Made by a program: the position numbers and the translations under genes
Notes under the pieces: model-generated
Database searches by the model: none
Seen by the model: only the letters and a program-made list of their open reading frames with translations
What the model was told of the DNA's origin: nothing
In this document: positions 36,101 through 45,512 of the stretch, piece after piece
Layout of the letters: every line of letters begins with the position of its first letter
How positions within the stretch are numbered: position 1 is the stretch's first letter
From: Ruminococcus sp. AF41-9
GTDB lineage: Bacteria; Bacillota; Clostridia; Lachnospirales; Lachnospiraceae
Assembly: GCF_003477525.1 (NCBI RefSeq)
Contig: NZ_QUDO01000012.1
Location: forward strand, 28,861-92,860
Direction: 5' to 3'
DNA: 64,000 nt

Positions 36101-36310
36101 AGATGTTTCGAACCAGTAGTATTCCCTGTGTCCACCCCATATCTGCGTATTTGTAAACTCCTCCCAGTCCGAAGTATCAAGATTCGCCACATCTGCAAAT
36201 CTCTGATCTGTTTTGATCATACGATACTTCCCGATCGGCACACTCTCCGGATAAATCTGATCCTTTAAATATTCCAGCATTTTTCCAATGCGTTCTTTAA
36301 TGAGAACCAT
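33152..36310 (-). CDS. GH38 alpha-mannosidase
   Basis: A 1052-residue cytoplasmic alpha-mannosidase. Residues about 1-240 form an N-terminal beta domain; the catalytic domain has zinc ligands in VGHTHIDCAWLW (His and Asp), the FMSSQPQLYKFVK block, and the nucleophile Asp in LWLPDVFGYSAALPQIM. The middle three-helix bundle and the C-terminal beta-sandwich follow. The length is typical of the long bacterial/fungal GH38 type. It acts on alpha-mannosides from host N-glycans or yeast mannan after uptake, as there is no signal peptide. It precedes the ROK kinase and both may be one operon. Confidence 0.94.
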   Translation of the reverse strand: MVLIKERIGKMLEYLKDQIYPESVPIGKYRMIKTDQRFADVANLDTSDWEEFTNTQIWGGHREYYWFETSVTVPDEFEGKCIVYELRTGRESEWDATNPQFTIYVNGALVQGLDINHREIILAEQAKAGTQYRIVLSAFTGDQNFSLKLDSRLKVLDRKTEKYFYDLSVPYETARLLNTDDRAYITIIQALNDSLNLLDMRREGSPEYYESLEKAQEFITKEFYEKHCDKEREPVICCVGHTHIDCAWLWTLRVTEDKAVRSFSTVLNLMKQYPEYIFMSSQPQLYKFVKKNAPQVYEQIKERVKEERWETEGGMFVEADCNLASGEALVRQFMHGKKFFRDEFGTDNKILWLPDVFGYSAALPQIMQKCGIPYFMTTKISWNELNKMPYDTFEWEGIDGSRVLTHFIPTRDYNKAAVEGGTETEHFTTYNGYLNPSQMKGGWARYSQKDLNDEVLCSFGFGDGGGGPSKEELENQRRMELGIPGCPRTKMSTALDFFERLDKETKGSKYLPSWVGELYLEYHRGTYTSMARNKKYNRKAELAYQDEETYAAMDELLTGNTYPKDALYDAWEVILRNQFHDILPGSSIKEVYDDSKAEYEKIFAENKELKAASLGSLVKNIDAPLHAVIVFNPNSGEVPGIVSFSCPEEIKNPVLKDRGSSVAVQKVGDVYIFAAAGVPSKGYKTYILEDGEENAEKVPEASMDVSVKHMENVWFAIDYNEKGQFAKIYDKAAKRQVLKEGKAGNVIISYEDRPHNYDAWDVNNYYTEKSWEIDDVSSMEVTEDGPVRACVRIERKYLDSVIVQEIYLYHDIPRIDIRNVIDWREHQIFVKDYFPVDVHANEATFDIQYGNVKRPTHANTSWDFAKFEVCHHKWMDVSEDGYGVSFLNDCKFGVSVRGSEVGLSMLKSAIHPNPEADKEHHEFTYSVYPHTENWTDANTVAQAYELNNPMTAVVKENEGGNLADEYSLFKVDRDNVVIETVKKAENGEELIVRLYECYNRRTNVILICGEEIADAVECNLLEEDEKQVSFADNTVSLLIRPYEIKTLKIKLK

Positions 36311-36340
36311 TTTCCACCCTCCCAGCTAACTTCTTATCAG

Positions 36341-36392
36341 AAAATCAAGCGGATAAAAGCATCCGCTTCGCCACTTGCCTGATTTGGTTAAA
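36341..36392. repeat. Dispersed nested-hairpin repeat, copy 2
   Basis: Shares GCGGATAAAAGCATCCGC and the flank TTCGC with the copy at 25333-25380, ending CTTGCCTGATTTGGTTAAAA. It lies between the GH38 gene start and the DUF6198 gene. Similar tails occur near 39213-39227 (GTCAGGCGGTTAAAA) and 47581-47596 (TTGATTCGGTTAAAA), which may be decayed copies. Confidence 0.65.
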
Positions 36393-36473
36393 AATCTGTA
36401 TTTTTCCGACAAAAACAAATATCTATTGTCAACATTTTTCCAATATACTTATGCTGTGTCAAGTGTATCACAG

Positions 36474-36499
36474 AAAAAAAAATCCCGCAATGCGGGATT
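36474..36499 (-). terminator. Terminator of the DUF6198-like gene
   Basis: On the minus strand AATCCCGC/GCGGGATT with a 3-base loop is followed by nine T. Confidence 0.85.
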
Positions 36500-36546
36500 C
36501 TTTCAGAAATGCTGTGGTATTATTCAGATATATCATGACAGGTCTG

Positions 36547-37230
36547 TTACGCTACCTGTGAACGTCGCTGAGTAAAATTCACAAACCGGAAATGTTTATC
36601 CATCTGGTCACCGATCAGGCCGATCACTTTTCCCATGGTAAATGCCGCCAGCACAGTTCCGATGCCAAGCCCGCTGATATGTCCCAGGATCAGTCCTGTC
36701 ATGCAGGCAGTAATTGTCAGGCAGATTACATCAAAAGAAACTTTGATCTTAGAATATTTCACTTTAATAATCTCTGACAGCTCGCGCGGAAACAGGTCTG
36801 TCGGAATGATCGGAAGACCGCATCTGTTAGACAGTGCAATTCCCACACAGATCAGCAGATAACTGATGACAAAGTATAACACTCTGAGCGGAATTGTCTT
36901 TGGCAGAACATTGATCCATGCCTCATTGACATCAAGCAGTTCGCTGAATGCAAAACCCACAAGGAAACTGCACAGATAAACCGGTACAAATTTCTTTCTC
37001 AGGATCATCAGGCTTAAGATCAGAATTGCCTGAAAAATATAAGTCCATGTTCCCAGTGTAATCACCGGAAATACTTTCTCAAATGCATAAGGCACACTGG
37101 ATATGGCAGATATTCCGGAACCGGAATACAGCATCAGGATAACTGCAAGGCTGTTGATCATGACTGCGATCACCAGTGCCAGCTCCCCTCTGAAAATATG
37201 CCTGGAATCTTCTTCTCCATTTATTTTCAT
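36547..37230 (-). CDS. YczE/YitT-like integral membrane protein
   Basis: A 227-residue protein with five or six hydrophobic segments (residues about 15-35, 55-75, 80-100, 112-132, 165-185, 190-205) and no signal peptide. Sequence features such as SNRCGLPIIPTDLFPRELS and a Gly-rich fifth helix (GHISGLGIGTVLAAFTMGKVIG) resemble the YczE/DUF6198 group. The molecular function of that group is not established. It sits between the terminator of pyk and its own terminator, so it is a single transcription unit. Confidence 0.75.
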   Translation of the reverse strand: MKINGEEDSRHIFRGELALVIAVMINSLAVILMLYSGSGISAISSVPYAFEKVFPVITLGTWTYIFQAILILSLMILRKKFVPVYLCSFLVGFAFSELLDVNEAWINVLPKTIPLRVLYFVISYLLICVGIALSNRCGLPIIPTDLFPRELSEIIKVKYSKIKVSFDVICLTITACMTGLILGHISGLGIGTVLAAFTMGKVIGLIGDQMDKHFRFVNFTQRRSQVA

Positions 37231-37260
37231 AATAATTTTCTCTCCTCATTACGCACAAAA

Positions 37261-37322
37261 ACAAGGGGCCGCTGTCGAAAAGTATCTGTTTGTTATACTT
37301 TTTTCTGACGGCAGACCCTTGT
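37261..37322 (-). terminator. Long hairpin terminator after pyk
   Basis: On the minus strand ACAAGGGTCTGCCGTC pairs imperfectly with GACAGCGGCCCCTTGT, with AAGTAT/ATACTT nearer the loop, then TTTTTGTG. It lies about 130 bases after the pyk stop and 31 bases before the next gene start. It could also attenuate that gene. Confidence 0.65.
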
Positions 37323-37454
37323 ATGTGTCTTTAAAATTTATGCTATTGCCTTTTGCAGATAATAACTCATATCGCAATTCCTGTCAATAAATAACGGACA
37401 GCTTCTGTGGTTATATTTCTGTAATTATATCTTGTGGTTATCCTGTTGTTCTTA

Positions 37455-38873
37455 TTATTCTACAATGCAGACACGGATCATATTTGTTCTTCCCGGAATA
37501 CCAAGCGGTACACCACCGGCAAATACAACAGTATCGCCAACTTTTACAAGTTTATGCTTCTGTGCTGCTTCAATTGCTCTCAGGCAAAGGATTTCTGAGC
37601 TGTATTCTTCTTTGATCAGCATCGGATAAACGCCCCAGGACAGATTTAACTGACGCAGAACTCTCTCAGAACTTGTACATGCACCGATCAGGCATCCTGG
37701 TCTGTGTTTGGACATCATGTGTGCGGTACTTCCAGATTTGGTTACTGCAAGGATTGCACTTGCCTTCAGGTCGATTGCTGTCAGGCAGGTTGCATGTGCG
37801 ATCGCGTTTGTGATATCCGGATTTTCATTTCTGTCTGTTTTCTTAAAGATTGTATTGTAGTCGATGTTCTGTTCCATATGTTCTGCGATACGGCTCATCA
37901 TCTGAAGTGCCTGTACCGGATATTTACCTGCTGCTGTCTCACCGGAAAGCATGGTAGCACTTGTTCCCTGGAAAATCGCATTGGCAACATCTGTAGCCTC
38001 TGCACGGGTTGGTCTCGGATGAGAGATCATGGAGTCAAGCATCTGTGTTGCAGTGATGACCGGTTTGCCTGCTGTGTAAACTTTCTGGATGATCTTCTGC
38101 TGGATAACAGGTACATATTCCGGCGGAATCTCAACACCCATGTCACCTCTGGCGATCATGATACCGTCCGCTGCTTCGATGATCTCATCGATATTGTCAA
38201 CGCCCTGCTGGTTCTCAATCTTTGCAATGATCTGAATCTCTTCACCGCCGTTTTCTTTCAGGATTTTTCTTACTTCGCGGATATCGTTTGCAGTACGTGT
38301 AAAAGATGCTGCAACGAAATCAAATCCTTCCTGGATACCGAAGAGAAGATCATCATGGTCTTTTTTACTGATGAATGGCATCTTCAGGTTTGCACCCGGA
38401 ACATTAACACCCTTCCTGTCGCCAATCACACCTGCATTAATAACCTTGCAGACAATGTCCTTTCCTGCGATGTCCTGAACCTCCAGGTCTACAAGTCCAT
38501 CATCAACCAGAATATGTCCGCCCGGCTGCACATCCTTATAAAGCTCTTTATAAGTAATGCTTACGCACTCATTAGTTCCTTCGATATCTTTATTTGTAAA
38601 TGTAAAAATCTGTCCTTCTTCCAGAGAAATCTTACCATCCTTGAAACACCCAAGTCTGATCTCCGGTCCCTTTGTATCAAGAAGTGCTGCAACAGGTCTG
38701 TCATATTTTTTGCGAAGTTCTCTCAGCTTCTGGATACGGCCTCTCTGCTCATCATGAGGTCCATGTGAAAAGTTGAAACGTGCTACGTCCATTCCCTCTC
38801 TCACAAGCTGCTCCATAACATCGCCTTTATCAGTAGACGGTCCCATTGTACAGATAATTTTGGTTTTTCTCAT
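37455..38873 (-). CDS. pyk: Pyruvate kinase
   Basis: A 472-residue pyruvate kinase, which makes pyruvate and ATP from phosphoenolpyruvate in glycolysis. Seen are KIICTMGPSTD and the VARFNFSHG block, LLDTKGPEIR, the signature IIAKIENQQGVDNIDEI with the active-site Lys, ARGDMGVEIP, and TQMLDSMI. This is the short form; the extra C-terminal PEP-utiliser-like domain found in many Bacilli is absent. A good promoter lies upstream. Confidence 0.96.
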   Translation of the reverse strand: MRKTKIICTMGPSTDKGDVMEQLVREGMDVARFNFSHGPHDEQRGRIQKLRELRKKYDRPVAALLDTKGPEIRLGCFKDGKISLEEGQIFTFTNKDIEGTNECVSITYKELYKDVQPGGHILVDDGLVDLEVQDIAGKDIVCKVINAGVIGDRKGVNVPGANLKMPFISKKDHDDLLFGIQEGFDFVAASFTRTANDIREVRKILKENGGEEIQIIAKIENQQGVDNIDEIIEAADGIMIARGDMGVEIPPEYVPVIQQKIIQKVYTAGKPVITATQMLDSMISHPRPTRAEATDVANAIFQGTSATMLSGETAAGKYPVQALQMMSRIAEHMEQNIDYNTIFKKTDRNENPDITNAIAHATCLTAIDLKASAILAVTKSGSTAHMMSKHRPGCLIGACTSSERVLRQLNLSWGVYPMLIKEEYSSEILCLRAIEAAQKHKLVKVGDTVVFAGGVPLGIPGRTNMIRVCIVE

Positions 38874-39184
38874 TTAATCTTTCCCTCCAACTGTCAATTC
38901 AATTCTATCTATTATCCCTGTAAAATAATGTAATAAAATGTTACTCGTTTCTATAAATAAAAAACATTAAGTCAAATAAAAATTACCATTATTGAGAGTA
39001 TCTGTCAATATCGAATTTCGGTTTATTTTTGTTAGTATTTGACAAAAAAATAACACACTTTTGTTGCAAATGTTACAGATATTTTGGCTGTTTCAACAGT
39101 GGAAGCATTCTCTGTCATTACATCAGTACTTACAGATAAAAGGAGCATTCTGATCTATCCGGATATTCAAAACCCGGCAGATTT
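38874..39184 (-). promoter_or_regulatory. pyk upstream region with promoter at 38980-39008
   Basis: On the minus strand TTGACA (39003-39008) and TAATTT (38980-38985) with a 17-base spacer, about 107 bases before the pyk ATG. The rest of this gene-free stretch of about 310 bases is AT-rich; I see no other element in it. Confidence 0.7.
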
Positions 39185-39221
39185 TTATAATCCCTCTCTC
39201 TGTCCCGATTGCGTCAGGCGG

Positions 39222-39751
39222 TTAAAACCCAAAATCCGCATAGTCTTCCGGCAGGATCTGTGATAAATAATATGGCATCCCTCATCTTTAAAGCAGTAAT
39301 AATAAGGGTCTGAACCATCATCAAAGCGCATCATTATATCAAATTCGCCATTATCCATCGCTTCCGTAACAATTTTGTCTGAATAAGAATCAAATAATTC
39401 TTTAATTTCATCCATTGTGCATCCATGTCTGCCAACCAACTCGATCAGTGCCTTGATAAATTCATTGTCTTTCATATTATTATGCACATATTCAGAAGCT
39501 TTATCCGAAACAGTGAAGCAGAAACGATCTCCTCTGTGTGACACTACAACCTCCCCGAATTTATCTTCTATATAAGAAGGAAAATCTTTTAAAATCTCCA
39601 TCATTCCTGCCGCATCTGCCTCGCTGCCAAAGAAATGATTCAGGGAACTGAGTGGATAATAAAGACTGATCTTCTCTTTCATATATCCAAGCTTCGCCTG
39701 TTCTTCTTTGATCACATCAATCAGACTGGTTTCCAATCTATTATAATTCAT
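39222..39751 (-). pseudogene. DUF3877-like protein, frameshifted near its end
   Basis: About 176 residues, resembling the DUF3877 family of Lachnospiraceae by its start (YNRLETSLIDVIKEEQAKLG ... YYPLSSLNHFFG). No catalytic motif is known to me. The direct frame runs past the normal end into RSCRKTMRILGFNRLTQSG. A one-base insertion near 39257 gives LPEDYADFGF and a stop at 39222-39224, the ending I expect for the family. Only about ten C-terminal residues differ, so the protein may still work, or the base was lost in sequencing. Confidence 0.65.
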
Positions 39752-39949
39752 TTATTTTTCCTCCTGAAAATCTGTTTTTTTGCTTTTTTCTGGTTAATAT
39801 TTTATCAGACATCGTCCGAAAATCAATGGATTTCTTTCTCAATTGTATACCTGCCAAAACAATTTCCTTGTTTTCTTTTTCGTACAAAAATAACTTCCCT
39901 CAGAACTGTCCCATTTTTCTCCCTCTGACAGACAGCTCTGCCTGAAAAA

Positions 39950-40006
39950 AAGCAACATAAAACAGCGTTCCAGATATGATTGATATCCAAACGCTGTTAT
40001 TTTTTA
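39950..40006. terminator. Terminator after malQ
   Basis: AACAGCGTT pairs with AACGCTGTT, with GATAT/ATATC inside; T-rich runs flank both sides (TTTTATGTTGCTTTTTTTC on the minus strand, ATTTTTTAC on the plus). It lies just after the malQ stop at 40034. Confidence 0.7.
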
Positions 40007-40033
40007 CATTATTATAATTATATCAATATGTAC

Positions 40034-41539
40034 TTAATCCCAGTTCTTACGACCATAACGCAAGGTCACATCATGAATCTCTTTCTGGAGTTTCTTTGTA
40101 AGATCTCTCTTCTTAATTCTCCATTTCCAGTTAATGCCAACTGTAGACGGTTTATTCATTCGGAATCTGTTATCCAGTCCCATATAGTCCTGCATCGGAA
40201 TTACGCAGACACGTGCTGCGCTGCGCATGATCAGACTGATAAAGCATTTATACAGTTCTTCTTCCGGTGTTGCATAGTCGCACAGATAATCTCTTGCCAG
40301 CTTTCTCTCTGCTGCTGTGATGCTCTTCCACCAGCCCACGATTGTTTCATTATCATGGGTTCCTGTATATGCCACGCAGTTTTCCGGATAATTGTGTGGC
40401 AGATAATCGCTGGCGCATCCGGAATCTCTGGAGTCAAAAGCAAATTCCAGAACTTTCATTCCAGGGAAGCCGCTCTCATAAACCAGATGGCGTACAGAAT
40501 CTGTCATATATCCTAAGTCCTCTGCGATAACCTGTTTCCATCCAAGTGCCTGCTCAATTTTACGGAACAGATCGATTCCAGGACCTTTTTCCCAGTGTCC
40601 GCCTCTGGCATCGGTGTCTCCGTATGGAATAGAAAAGTATTCATCAAATCCGCGGAAATGGTCAATTCGAACAACATCGTACAGTCTGAAGCAATAGCTC
40701 ATTCTGGAAATCCACCACTGATATCCGGTATCTCTGTGATAATCCCAGCGGTACAACGGATTCCCCCATAACTGTCCGGTTGCAGAAAATCCATCCGGCG
40801 GGCATCCTGCCACTGCCAGCGGCACATTATCCTGATCTAACTGGAACAGTTCCGGATGTGCCCATGCATCTGCACTGTCCATGGCAACATAAATCGGAAT
40901 ATCTCCAATGATCTGGATTCCTTTTGAGTTTGCATAGGATTTCAGTTTCATCCACTGCTCGTAGAATTTAAACTGCATATACTGCTGGAATTCAATATCA
41001 AAATATAATTCCTCACGGTAATAATCCATAGCATTATTCCAGCGAAGTCTGATATCCTCCGCCCATTTGGTCCATTCTACACCTTCGAAACGGTCTTTTA
41101 CCGCCATAAATAAAGCATAGTCAGACAGCCACCAACTGTTCTCTGCCACAAATTTCTGATAATCCGGGTTTTTGCTGATATCGCTGTTTTCATAGGCTTT
41201 TCTCAAAAGCTGATAGCGGCCTTTATAAATCTTCTCATAATCTACATCATCCGCTTTCTTTCCCCAGTTTACTTTCTGGCAGTCTTTCTTATCAAGAACC
41301 CCCTCTTCTACCAGTGCGTCCAGATCAATAAAATACGGATTACCTGCAAATGTAGAGAAGGACTGATACGGTGAATCTCCGTAGCTGGTCGGTCCCAGCG
41401 GCAGAATCTGCCAGTAGGTCTGTCCTGCTTCCTTTAGCCAGTCTACAAACTCATATGCACTTTTGGAAAAACAGCCGATTCCATAGTCTGACGGCAGACT
41501 GCTGATCGGCAGTAAAATTCCTGCTGCTCTTTTTCCCAT
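40034..41539 (-). CDS. malQ: 4-alpha-glucanotransferase (GH77)
   Basis: A 501-residue amylomaltase that moves glucan chains between maltodextrins and frees glucose. It begins GILLPISSLPSDYGIGCFS. The nucleophile Asp lies in VVRIDHFRGFDEYF, the acid/base Glu in IAEDLGYMT and the third acid in TGTHDNET. I start at ATG 41539 (GAAGGAGAC nine bases before) and not at the upstream in-frame ATG 41653, which adds unconserved residues and has no Shine-Dalgarno. It is transcribed divergently from the phosphoketolase gene. Confidence 0.95.
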   Translation of the reverse strand: MGKRAAGILLPISSLPSDYGIGCFSKSAYEFVDWLKEAGQTYWQILPLGPTSYGDSPYQSFSTFAGNPYFIDLDALVEEGVLDKKDCQKVNWGKKADDVDYEKIYKGRYQLLRKAYENSDISKNPDYQKFVAENSWWLSDYALFMAVKDRFEGVEWTKWAEDIRLRWNNAMDYYREELYFDIEFQQYMQFKFYEQWMKLKSYANSKGIQIIGDIPIYVAMDSADAWAHPELFQLDQDNVPLAVAGCPPDGFSATGQLWGNPLYRWDYHRDTGYQWWISRMSYCFRLYDVVRIDHFRGFDEYFSIPYGDTDARGGHWEKGPGIDLFRKIEQALGWKQVIAEDLGYMTDSVRHLVYESGFPGMKVLEFAFDSRDSGCASDYLPHNYPENCVAYTGTHDNETIVGWWKSITAAERKLARDYLCDYATPEEELYKCFISLIMRSAARVCVIPMQDYMGLDNRFRMNKPSTVGINWKWRIKKRDLTKKLQKEIHDVTLRYGRKNWD

Positions 41540-41664
41540 AATTCTTTGTCTCCTTCGTGATTTTTCACTGTTACCGCTTATACTTTCTCCGATTAATCCA
41601 AAATCTGGTATCAATCTCACTATAAGCGGCAGTTTTATATACCTTATGCGCAATTGTTTTTTTT

Positions 41665-41693
41665 ATTATATCTATTTTTTGTGCAAATTGCAA
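41665..41693 (-). promoter_or_regulatory. Promoter of malQ
   Basis: On the minus strand TTGCAA (41688-41693) and TATAAT (41665-41670) with a 17-base spacer, giving a leader of about 120 bases. It is in the 487-base divergent region 41540-42026. The phosphoketolase promoter must also be there but no pair was clear (TTGCTA ... GATATG near 41909-41937 is a weak candidate). Confidence 0.7.
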
Positions 41694-42026
41694 TATAACT
41701 TTTATATTATATGGTTTTTCGTGAAAATCACTAATTAACGCCTGATCCTTTTCAACATCTTTCATATCAAATGTCAGTCATTTTCCTTCCAAAACAACTT
41801 TTTTCATCCGGATATCCAATATCTGCTTTACTGCCTGCTCATAACCGAATCATTTCTTTACAGCTCATCTATCCATATCAGAAACTTATAATTATAATGC
41901 AATATTGCTATTTTACGTTTCGTTTCCGATATGGTAGGATGTGTTCGGTTAAAAAAATAACAAAGTAACATTCCTATGACAGCTTTCGTTATACACATAA
42001 AAAATTCTAAAGAAAGAGGTAAGAAA

Positions 42027-44402
42027 ATGGAAGACAACACATTATGTCTCGAAAAGCAGCCTTTAAATCAGGAAATGCTTGACAAAATCGATGCTTACTG
42101 GCGTGCAGCAAACTACCTGTCTGCCGGACAGCTCTATCTTCTTGACAATCCGCTTCTGAGAGAGCCATTAACAATGGACCAGATCAAGAAGAAAATCGTT
42201 GGTCACTGGGGAACTGTACCAGGACAGAACTTCGTTTATGTACACTGCAACCGTGTCATCAAACGTTATGACCTTGATATGATCCTGCTTTCCGGTCCGG
42301 GACATGGCGGAAACTTCATGATCGCCAACACTTATCTGGAAGGTTCTTACAGCGAAGTTTATCCTAACATCAGCCAGGATGAGGAAGGTATGAAGAAAAT
42401 GTTCAAACAGTTCTCCTTCCCATGCGGAGTTCCGAGCCACTGTGCACCGGAAACACCTGGTTCTATCAACGAAGGTGGTGAGCTTGGTTATTCCATCGCT
42501 CATGCATTCGGAGCTGTATTCGATAATCCAGACCTGATCGCTACTACTGTTGTAGGTGACGGTGAAGCTGAGACCGGCCCTCTGGCAACATCCTGGCAGT
42601 CCAACAAATTCCTGAACCCGATCACAGACGGTGCTGTCCTTCCTGTTCTTCACTTAAACGGATATAAGATCAGCAACCCGACTATCTTCTCCCGTCTTTC
42701 TCATGAAGAACTTGAATACTTCTTCAAAGGCTGTGGCTGGAAACCATACTTCGTTGAAGGCGACGACCCAATGACCATGCACAAGAAGATGGCTGAGACA
42801 ATGGATACTGTAATCGAAGAGATCAAAGCAATCCAGAAGAACGCCCGTGAGAACAATGATCCGGAGCGTCCGGTATGGCCAATGATCATCCTTCGTACTC
42901 CTAAGGGATGGACAGGTCCTAAGGTTGTTGACGGACTTCAGATTGAAGGTTCTTTCCGTGCTCATCAGGTTCCGATCACCATGGAAAAACCAGAACACCT
43001 GGAACTTCTCAAAGAATGGCTGGAAAGCTATCGTCCACAGGAACTGTTCGATAAAAACGGACGCCTGATCCCTGAACTGGCTGAACTGGCTCCTAAGGGA
43101 AATGCACGTCTCGGTGCCAACCCTCATGCAAACGGCGGACTTCTTCTGAAAGACCTTCGTCTTCCGGACTTCCGTGATTACGGTATTGAAGTACAGCCTG
43201 GCAAGACAAAAGCTCAGGATATGATCGAACTTGGCGGATACATCCGTGACATCTTCAAACTGAATGAAGAGAACAAAAACTTCCGTATCTTTGGACCAGA
43301 CGAAAGTATGTCCAACCGTCTGTACAAAGTATTCGAATATCAGAAACGTGACTGGAATGCAGAGATGCTCGATACTGATGACTGCCTCGCAAGAGACGGA
43401 CGTATCATGGACAGTATGCTCAGCGAGCATATGTGTGAAGGATGGCTGGAAGGTTACCTGTTAACAGGTCGTCATGGCTTCTTCGCAAGCTATGAAGCAT
43501 TCATCCGTATCGTTGACTCCATGGCAGCTCAGCATGCTAAATGGCTGAAAGTCTGCAACCAGCTTTCCTGGAGACAGCCGATCGCATCCCTGAACTTCAT
43601 CCTGACATCCAACGTATGGCAGCAGGACCACAACGGATTTACACATCAGGATCCTGGATTCCTCGATCACATCGCCAATAAGAAAGCAGACGTGGTTCGT
43701 ATGTACTTACCACCAGACGCTAACTGCTTACTCTCCTGCTTCGATCACTGCATCAAGAGCAAGAACTATGTAAACGCAATCGTAGCTTCCAAACATCCAA
43801 GCTGCCAGTGGCTGACCATGGAACAGGCTGTTAAGCACTGCACACAGGGTATCGGTATCTGGGAGTGGGCAAGCAATGACTGTGGTGAAGAACCAGACGT
43901 TGTTATGGCTTGCTGTGGTGATACACCTACACTTGAGATCATGGCTGCTGTTACCATCCTTCGTGATGAAATGCCAGAACTTAAGATCCGTGTTGTTAAC
44001 GTTGTCGACCTGTTCAAACTGGAATCCGACCATAAACATCCACATGGCTTAAGTGATGCAGAGTACGATGCGATCTTCACAAAAGACAAACCGGTTATCT
44101 TTGCATTCCACGGATATCCAACACTGATCCACGAACTTACATATGGTCGTCACAACCACAATGTATCTGTTCATGGATATCAGGAAGAGGGTACTATCAC
44201 TACTCCATTCGATATGCGTGTACAGAACCAGATTGACCGTTTCAACCTTGTAAAAGATGCCATCATGCATCTGCCACAGCTTGGAAACAAAGGTTCTTAC
44301 TTAATCCAGAAGATGAACGACAAGCTTGTTGAGCACAAACAGTACATCGCTGAATACGGCCAGGATCTTGAAGAGATCAGAAACTGGGAGTGGCATAAAT
44401 AA
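42027..44402 (+). CDS. xfp: Xylulose-5-phosphate/fructose-6-phosphate phosphoketolase
   Basis: A 791-residue thiamine-diphosphate enzyme that splits xylulose 5-phosphate or fructose 6-phosphate with phosphate to acetyl phosphate and a shorter sugar. Seen are LSGPGHGG, the TPP-binding [25 protein letters not shown], and the SWRQP / HQDPGF blocks of the second half. Start ATG 42027 follows AAGAGGTAAGAAA; an in-frame ATG at 41976 is not conserved. The codon choice is very even and regular (ATC, GAA, CGT), as in strongly expressed genes. It gives this organism a bifid-shunt-like bypass producing acetate. Confidence 0.95.
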   Translation: MEDNTLCLEKQPLNQEMLDKIDAYWRAANYLSAGQLYLLDNPLLREPLTMDQIKKKIVGHWGTVPGQNFVYVHCNRVIKRYDLDMILLSGPGHGGNFMIANTYLEGSYSEVYPNISQDEEGMKKMFKQFSFPCGVPSHCAPETPGSINEGGELGYSIAHAFGAVFDNPDLIATTVVGDGEAETGPLATSWQSNKFLNPITDGAVLPVLHLNGYKISNPTIFSRLSHEELEYFFKGCGWKPYFVEGDDPMTMHKKMAETMDTVIEEIKAIQKNARENNDPERPVWPMIILRTPKGWTGPKVVDGLQIEGSFRAHQVPITMEKPEHLELLKEWLESYRPQELFDKNGRLIPELAELAPKGNARLGANPHANGGLLLKDLRLPDFRDYGIEVQPGKTKAQDMIELGGYIRDIFKLNEENKNFRIFGPDESMSNRLYKVFEYQKRDWNAEMLDTDDCLARDGRIMDSMLSEHMCEGWLEGYLLTGRHGFFASYEAFIRIVDSMAAQHAKWLKVCNQLSWRQPIASLNFILTSNVWQQDHNGFTHQDPGFLDHIANKKADVVRMYLPPDANCLLSCFDHCIKSKNYVNAIVASKHPSCQWLTMEQAVKHCTQGIGIWEWASNDCGEEPDVVMACCGDTPTLEIMAAVTILRDEMPELKIRVVNVVDLFKLESDHKHPHGLSDAEYDAIFTKDKPVIFAFHGYPTLIHELTYGRHNHNVSVHGYQEEGTITTPFDMRVQNQIDRFNLVKDAIMHLPQLGNKGSYLIQKMNDKLVEHKQYIAEYGQDLEEIRNWEWHK

Positions 44403-44484
44403 TCTCTGACCACAGTTTCATTTGCAGATTCGGAGAATGATTTTTAATCATCCGGACAGTGATAAATTCCTTATAATAAAATCA

Positions 44485-44522
44485 GCCATCAGGGATTCGC
44501 ATAATATGGATTTCCTGATGGC
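44485..44522. terminator. Hairpin after the phosphoketolase gene
   Basis: GCCATCAGG/CCTGATGGC with further pairing inside (GAT/AT). No strong U-tract follows, so it may be an mRNA 3' stabiliser ahead of the true terminator at 44540. Confidence 0.55.
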
Positions 44523-44539
44523 AATTGTTCAAACGTTCA

Positions 44540-44595
44540 GACAGGGCAGGTATCTGTGTTTTTCACATGATATCTGCCCTGTCTTTATTTCTTTT
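44540..44595. terminator. Terminator between converging xfp and lysR-type gene
   Basis: GACAGGGCAG-GTATC pairs with GATATCTGCCCTGTC around a 14-base loop; TTTATTTCTTTT follows on the plus strand. Confidence 0.8.
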
Positions 44596-44609
44596 ATGTC
44601 TTTATTTCT

Positions 44610-45512
44610 CTACGCCTCTGTGCATTCCCTTTCTGCCAGAAACTTCTGAAATGCCTTTGACGCAATACTCTGCGGATATTCCGTGTCATGGATCAGAATA
44701 ATGCTTCTCTCCGGAAAGGTCTCATTTACATCAATTGCAAAAACTTTCCCTGATGCCAGATCATCTTTTGCAAACTCCTCCGGCAGAAATCCGATTCCCA
44801 TATTGTAACGTACTGCCGGAAGGATCATGTCCGTAGTCGCCAGCTCTACATCCGGCGAAAACTGTAAGCCATTTTTCGCAAAATACGCATTCAGGAATCT
44901 TCTGGTGATTGCCTCAGAAGTCAGGCTGATCCATGGATAGGCAGACAGTTCTTCCAGCGAAGTCTTCCGTCCCTTCAGTTCTGAAAAGCGGCTTCCACTG
45001 ATCAGAATTTCTTTATACTTTCGCACAACTTTCATCTTCAGTGGCTCTGTCACCTGTAAGGCCGCCGACACAACCGCAAGGTCTACTTTCCCCTCTTTCA
45101 ATGCATCGACAGAATCCGTCGTACTGTTATTCAGTATCTTAAAGTGGACATTCGGATATTGAATATTAAAGTCTCTGACAGCTTCAAACAGATAACAGTG
45201 AAGCGCCGTCTCTGTTGCACTGATATAGATGGTTCCATTTTCCAGACTGATCAGATTATTCAGATTATCTTCCGCTTTAAAAAACTGTGCGCATCCCGCA
45301 GCCACATATTCATAAAAAATCCGCCCCTCCGGTGTCAGCTTCATTCCGCTTTTACTTCGGGTAAACAATCTGCATCCCAGGATATTTTCAAGATTATGTA
45401 TTGTCCTTGTCACCGCAGGCTGACTGGTCTTTAAAACTGATGCCGCTTTCGTCAGATTTTCATACTTGGATACATAATAAAAAACTTTATAATACTCAAA
45501 ATTCGCGTTCAT
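44610..45512 (-). CDS. LysR-family transcriptional regulator
   Basis: A 300-residue LysR regulator. The winged helix-turn-helix is in residues about 1-62 (YYVSKYENLTKAASVLKTSQ, then PAVTRTIHNLENILGCRLF). The effector-binding domain (about 90-290) has two periplasmic-binding-like lobes. The ligand cannot be read from the sequence. It is divergent from the GH13 alpha-glucosidase gene across 334 bases, so that gene is a likely target, though this is only a positional argument. Confidence 0.9.
   Translation of the reverse strand: MNANFEYYKVFYYVSKYENLTKAASVLKTSQPAVTRTIHNLENILGCRLFTRSKSGMKLTPEGRIFYEYVAAGCAQFFKAEDNLNNLISLENGTIYISATETALHCYLFEAVRDFNIQYPNVHFKILNNSTTDSVDALKEGKVDLAVVSAALQVTEPLKMKVVRKYKEILISGSRFSELKGRKTSLEELSAYPWISLTSEAITRRFLNAYFAKNGLQFSPDVELATTDMILPAVRYNMGIGFLPEEFAKDDLASGKVFAIDVNETFPERSIILIHDTEYPQSIASKAFQKFLAERECTEA

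Noticed and set aside
41540..41653. Upstream ATG 41653 as start of malQ
   Set aside because: The extra residues are not part of the GH77 fold, no Shine-Dalgarno precedes it, and the malQ promoter -10 lies immediately before it.
41858..42040. 60-codon minus-strand frame with a hydrophobic start before the phosphoketolase gene
   Set aside because: It overlaps the phosphoketolase start and promoter area, has no ribosome binding site and no partner RNA like the locus at 6 kb.
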